Shown here in pieces: positions 14,489 to 17,076 of a stretch of DNA of 17,076 bases. How positions within the stretch are numbered: the first letter of the stretch is position 1; each line of letters starts with the position of its first letter. A program made the position numbers and the translations under genes. The notes under the pieces are model-generated. The model ran no database searches and had not been told where the DNA came from. It saw only the letters and a list, made by a program, of their open reading frames with translations. Origin of the DNA: an uncultured Prevotella sp. GTDB lineage: Bacteria > Bacteroidota > Bacteroidia > Bacteroidales > Bacteroidaceae. Location: assembly GCA_947072805.1 (NCBI GenBank), contig CAMTJK010000035.1:1-17076 (forward strand). The letters are read 5' to 3'.

Positions 14489-16789
14489 CTACTTGGATTT
14501 AAGTTCTATTCTGAATGCCACAATGATGTCATCATACTTTTCCATGGGCGTCTCCACAACTACAGCATCATCTGTAGCGGTATAGTCCGTTTTCTTATTG
14601 TCAGCCAGACACACTATGCACTTTACCCTGCTGCTGGGCACTCCCTTCAGCGTGAAACTGCGCTTGCCTCTGTTTCTCACAAACACGTACACCGTATTGT
14701 CGCCCTTGCAAGTATATCTGATGTCGCTGCCCTCGCCGAAGGTGGAATAGGTACGGGTGGAATATACTGCCTCACCGTACTTGTTCAGCCAGCGCCCGAT
14801 GGCTTTCAGCACATTCTGCTGATTCTCCGGTATGCTGCCGTCGCTCATAGGAGATATGTTCAGACACAGATTGCCTCCGCATGAGATGTTGTCCACAAGA
14901 TTGCGAATAATCCCGTCGGCACTCTGCACCTTCAATCCCTCCACATAACCGAACTTGTTACCTATAGGCTCGTCCACCTGCCAATAAGAGCTGTAGGGCT
15001 TGCGCGGGGCACGGCTCTCGCGCTCGAAGTCGCGGATGCTGCCTGCCAGATAAGCCTGCGACTTCGACTGTATGCTCACTTCCTTCTGCCAGCCATAGGC
15101 ACTGTTATAGTAATAACGCGCTATTCGCAACTTCCATGGGTCGAGCGAACGGTAGTTGATGCCATTGTCAAAGTATAAGAGGTCGGGCTTATAGCAATCG
15201 ATAATTTCCATAACGCGCAACTGCCACTCGTTAAGGAATGCATCACTCTGCGGATGACGTCCCTCCATTCCACCAGCACGCATGGCTGCTTCTGTGGCTC
15301 CGCCGTCGGCAGTCACGGTCACGGCTTTCGGTCCCATACCGCTCTGCAACACCGGCTTCTGCGGCGGACCATACAATTCGGCATATTCCGGCAGGAAGAG
15401 GTCTGTAGAATCTTCCGGCATTGACATCGGGTACATGAAGTCCCAGTTCTCTATACGATGGTTCGACACGCCAAAGCGCATACCCTCTGCACGCACCGCC
15501 TGGGCAAGGTCACCTATAACGTCACGGCAAGGCCCCATCTGTCTGGCATTCCAGCGCGTAAGCTTGCTGTCGTACATGGCAAAACCATCATGATGCTCGG
15601 CCGTGGGAATGACGTACCGGGCACCGGCTTCTCTGAAAAGCTTCGCCCATTCCTGCGGATCGAACTTCTCCGCCTTGAACATCGGGATAAAGTCCTTGTA
15701 ACCAAAGCGTGTCTGGCTGCCCCACTTGCTGTGATGCGACTTGGACAGTCCGTTATACATGTGCTTGGGATACCATTCGCTACCCTGGGCTGCCACACTG
15801 TATACGCCCCAATGTATGAAAATACCGAACTTGGCGTCCTTAAACCATTCCGGCGTGCGATAATGCTCGGCTATCGACTGCCAACTGGCTTCAAAAGGAC
15901 CCTCGGGACACTGCTCAAGGAGGTCGCGCGTCACGGTTATGGTAGTTCGGTTGTCACTGCGCAACAAGGCGGCACAGCTGTCCAGCCACATATCTGCCAT
16001 CAGCTGATGACCGGCAGCGGTAGGATGAATGCCATCCCACACCCAATGCTTCATGGGTACCAACGGATGGTCTGTCTTCTGACTCTCAAAAAGTTTTCCG
16101 AAATCTATAAACACGGCATTATAGTCGCGTGATATATTGCTGACGATGTCCGACAGACGATGAATCATACTGTCTCGGAGGGCAAATGTCTTTTGCGCAC
16201 CCACCGTCCCCGTCTTTGCCACAAACGGCGCACAAAGCACAAATTTTACCTCGGGACTTACGGCAAGCACACGGTTGAGCAACGAACGATAACGACGCTC
16301 CCAGCCGTTATAATCGAACGACTGTCTGCCACTGTCAAGATGATACTGTACATCGTTGGTTCCAATGAGCAGCGAGAGCACATCGGGCTTCAACTTTACG
16401 GCATCGTTCTCCCACCTTGCTTCCAGACAATCAAGGTCGTCACCGCTGATGCCCCGATTCATAAATTCAAGGTCATACTCCGGATAATCGTTCATGATGC
16501 GAGCCGCACAAAGCATCATATAGCTGTGTCCGAAAATGTGATTCAAGTCCCACCTGTTCCTCTCGTCTGTAGCAAGAGCACTGCCTCCGCTGCGCCCCCA
16601 CCCTCCGTCTGTCACGGAATCACCGATAAAAAGTACCTTCTTACGAGCCGTCACAGGCTGCAAGACAAACAAAAAGACGAATAACATAGCAAGAGGCAGC
16701 ATCACTCCGCTTCTTTCTTTACATATTCCAAGCCTGCGCCAGGTCATCACACAACCATGCCGAAGCACGCCTAACAATTCTATCATCAT
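14489..16789 (-). CDS. Exported SGNH esterase - GH29 alpha-L-fucosidase fusion
   Basis: This 766-residue secreted enzyme joins two activities. After a signal region (hydrophobic core about 31-44, cleavage near PVTA-RKK at 48) comes an SGNH/GDSL esterase domain (about 50-275): block I GDSVTDGG with nucleophile Ser58, GISGDD, GTNDV, and block V WDGIHP with Asp252/His255. A GH29 fucosidase domain follows (about 305-680), with FGIFIHWGVYS, EHHDGFAMYDS and PDLLYFDNG, whose Asp541 is the likely nucleophile. A C-terminal beta domain (about 685-766) is probable. It should hydrolyse alpha-L-fucosides and remove acyl, likely acetyl, groups from the same glycan. No SusC/SusD genes are near. ATG 16789 is used because it follows A-rich DNA; ATG 16747 would give a shorter signal n-region. 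The substrate (mucin, xyloglucan or pectin) is unknown. Confidence 0.9.
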   Translation of the reverse strand: MMIELLGVLRHGCVMTWRRLGICKERSGVMLPLAMLFVFLFVLQPVTARKKVLFIGDSVTDGGWGRSGGSALATDERNRWDLNHIFGHSYMMLCAARIMNDYPEYDLEFMNRGISGDDLDCLEARWENDAVKLKPDVLSLLIGTNDVQYHLDSGRQSFDYNGWERRYRSLLNRVLAVSPEVKFVLCAPFVAKTGTVGAQKTFALRDSMIHRLSDIVSNISRDYNAVFIDFGKLFESQKTDHPLVPMKHWVWDGIHPTAAGHQLMADMWLDSCAALLRSDNRTTITVTRDLLEQCPEGPFEASWQSIAEHYRTPEWFKDAKFGIFIHWGVYSVAAQGSEWYPKHMYNGLSKSHHSKWGSQTRFGYKDFIPMFKAEKFDPQEWAKLFREAGARYVIPTAEHHDGFAMYDSKLTRWNARQMGPCRDVIGDLAQAVRAEGMRFGVSNHRIENWDFMYPMSMPEDSTDLFLPEYAELYGPPQKPVLQSGMGPKAVTVTADGGATEAAMRAGGMEGRHPQSDAFLNEWQLRVMEIIDCYKPDLLYFDNGINYRSLDPWKLRIARYYYNSAYGWQKEVSIQSKSQAYLAGSIRDFERESRAPRKPYSSYWQVDEPIGNKFGYVEGLKVQSADGIIRNLVDNISCGGNLCLNISPMSDGSIPENQQNVLKAIGRWLNKYGEAVYSTRTYSTFGEGSDIRYTCKGDNTVYVFVRNRGKRSFTLKGVPSSRVKCIVCLADNKKTDYTATDDAVVVETPMEKYDDIIVAFRIELKSK

Positions 16790-16809
16790 AATTTGTACTT
16801 ATTTTAATA

Positions 16810-16817
16810 CAAAATTA
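16810..16817 (-). promoter_or_regulatory. Possible -7 box of the fucosidase gene
   Basis: The minus strand reads TAATTTTG (16817-16810), matching TAnnTTTG, about 20 bases before the ATG at 16789. No TTTG is present at the right distance upstream, so the promoter is weak or needs an activator, as would suit a glycan-induced enzyme. Confidence 0.4.
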
Positions 16818-17076
16818 ATCATTATCCATATAAACATGCTATACTTTATTATCTAATAATCATACAATGTTGTCCTATGGCATTTAATTGGCATCATCTG
16901 CAAAGTACATAGACAATGGTTTCCCGAAATATAATGACATATTGTGGTTTAAATGAATAGAAATTGGCGTTTGTAACTGCACTTAATGAAAGTTAATTTG
17001 TAAAGATATTTGGTCGAATTTAACATTTTTAAATCCGGCATTCTAGGTGTAAATATTTGTTAATCAAAGTGGGTCG
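16818..17076. other. AT-rich intergenic region at the window end, possible outward promoter
   Basis: No open reading frame of credible size is present on either strand. On the plus strand TTTG (16970-16973) lies 19 bases before TTAATTTG (16993-17000), one mismatch from the Bacteroidetes -7 box, so a gene outside the window to the right may be transcribed from here, divergently from the fucosidase. No hairpin terminator or repeat array was recognised. Confidence 0.3.

Noticed and set aside
15458..16132. Open frame of 224 codons on the plus strand opposite the fucosidase gene
   Set aside because: It is antisense to a conserved two-domain enzyme and its translation shows no recognisable motif or membrane segment.

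Overview
The window looks like chromosomal DNA from a member of the Bacteroidetes, most likely order Bacteroidales and near Prevotella. This is inferred from gene content and promoter style, not from a database search. Several intergenic regions carry the Bacteroidetes sigma factor pattern TTTG, 19-20 bases, TAnnTTTG. The genes include the DUF4492-cydA-cydB arrangement, a Bacteroidetes-type topoisomerase III, a PorE-like lipoprotein, an Lrp regulator of the Bacteroides kind and an exbB/membrane protein/exbD/exbD cluster. Start sites are mostly preceded by A-rich DNA rather than Shine-Dalgarno sequences, with one striking exception at 12252-12261. No tRNA, rRNA, CRISPR array, insertion sequence or phage gene was seen.

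Layout. 61-3291 (+) is a cytochrome bd oxidase operon: promoter, small one-helix DUF4492 protein, cydA, cydB. 3300-4594 (-) is a thyA-folA operon that runs convergently into cydB. 4595-4874 is a divergent promoter region. 4875-11129 (+) is a co-directional run of a LUD-domain protein, topB, a TPR/beta-propeller/OmpA lipoprotein resembling the type IX secretion protein PorE, and an RsmF-like rRNA m5C methyltransferase whose start lies one base after the preceding stop. 11166-11660 (-) is an Lrp/AsnC regulator with its own good promoter. 11778-14240 (-) is a tightly packed operon, exbB, a four-helix membrane protein of unknown function, exbD, exbD, presumably an inner-membrane proton-driven motor serving TonB-type or similar transport. 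14312-14363 is a strong hairpin terminator. 14489-16789 (-) is an exported two-domain enzyme, an SGNH esterase fused to a GH29 alpha-L-fucosidase. 16790-17076 is AT-rich upstream DNA without a gene.

How the genes relate. Most of the window is housekeeping: microaerobic respiration (cydAB), folate and dTMP synthesis (thyA-folA), DNA topology (topB) and rRNA modification. The accessory interest lies in envelope functions: the PorE-like lipoprotein, the ExbB/ExbD motor with its uncharacterised partner, and the esterase-fucosidase fusion that probably strips acetyl and fucosyl groups from a host or plant glycan. I see no clear-cut new defence or mobile system. The best candidates for something undescribed are the four-helix protein inside the exb operon, which looks like an internal duplication with a repeated LTD motif, and the DUF4492 protein as a possible bd-oxidase subunit.

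Several starts were moved from the longest open frame. The LUD protein starts at 4875, the methyltransferase at 9729, exbB at 14240 and the exb-operon membrane protein at 13330. Reasons are given in each entry.
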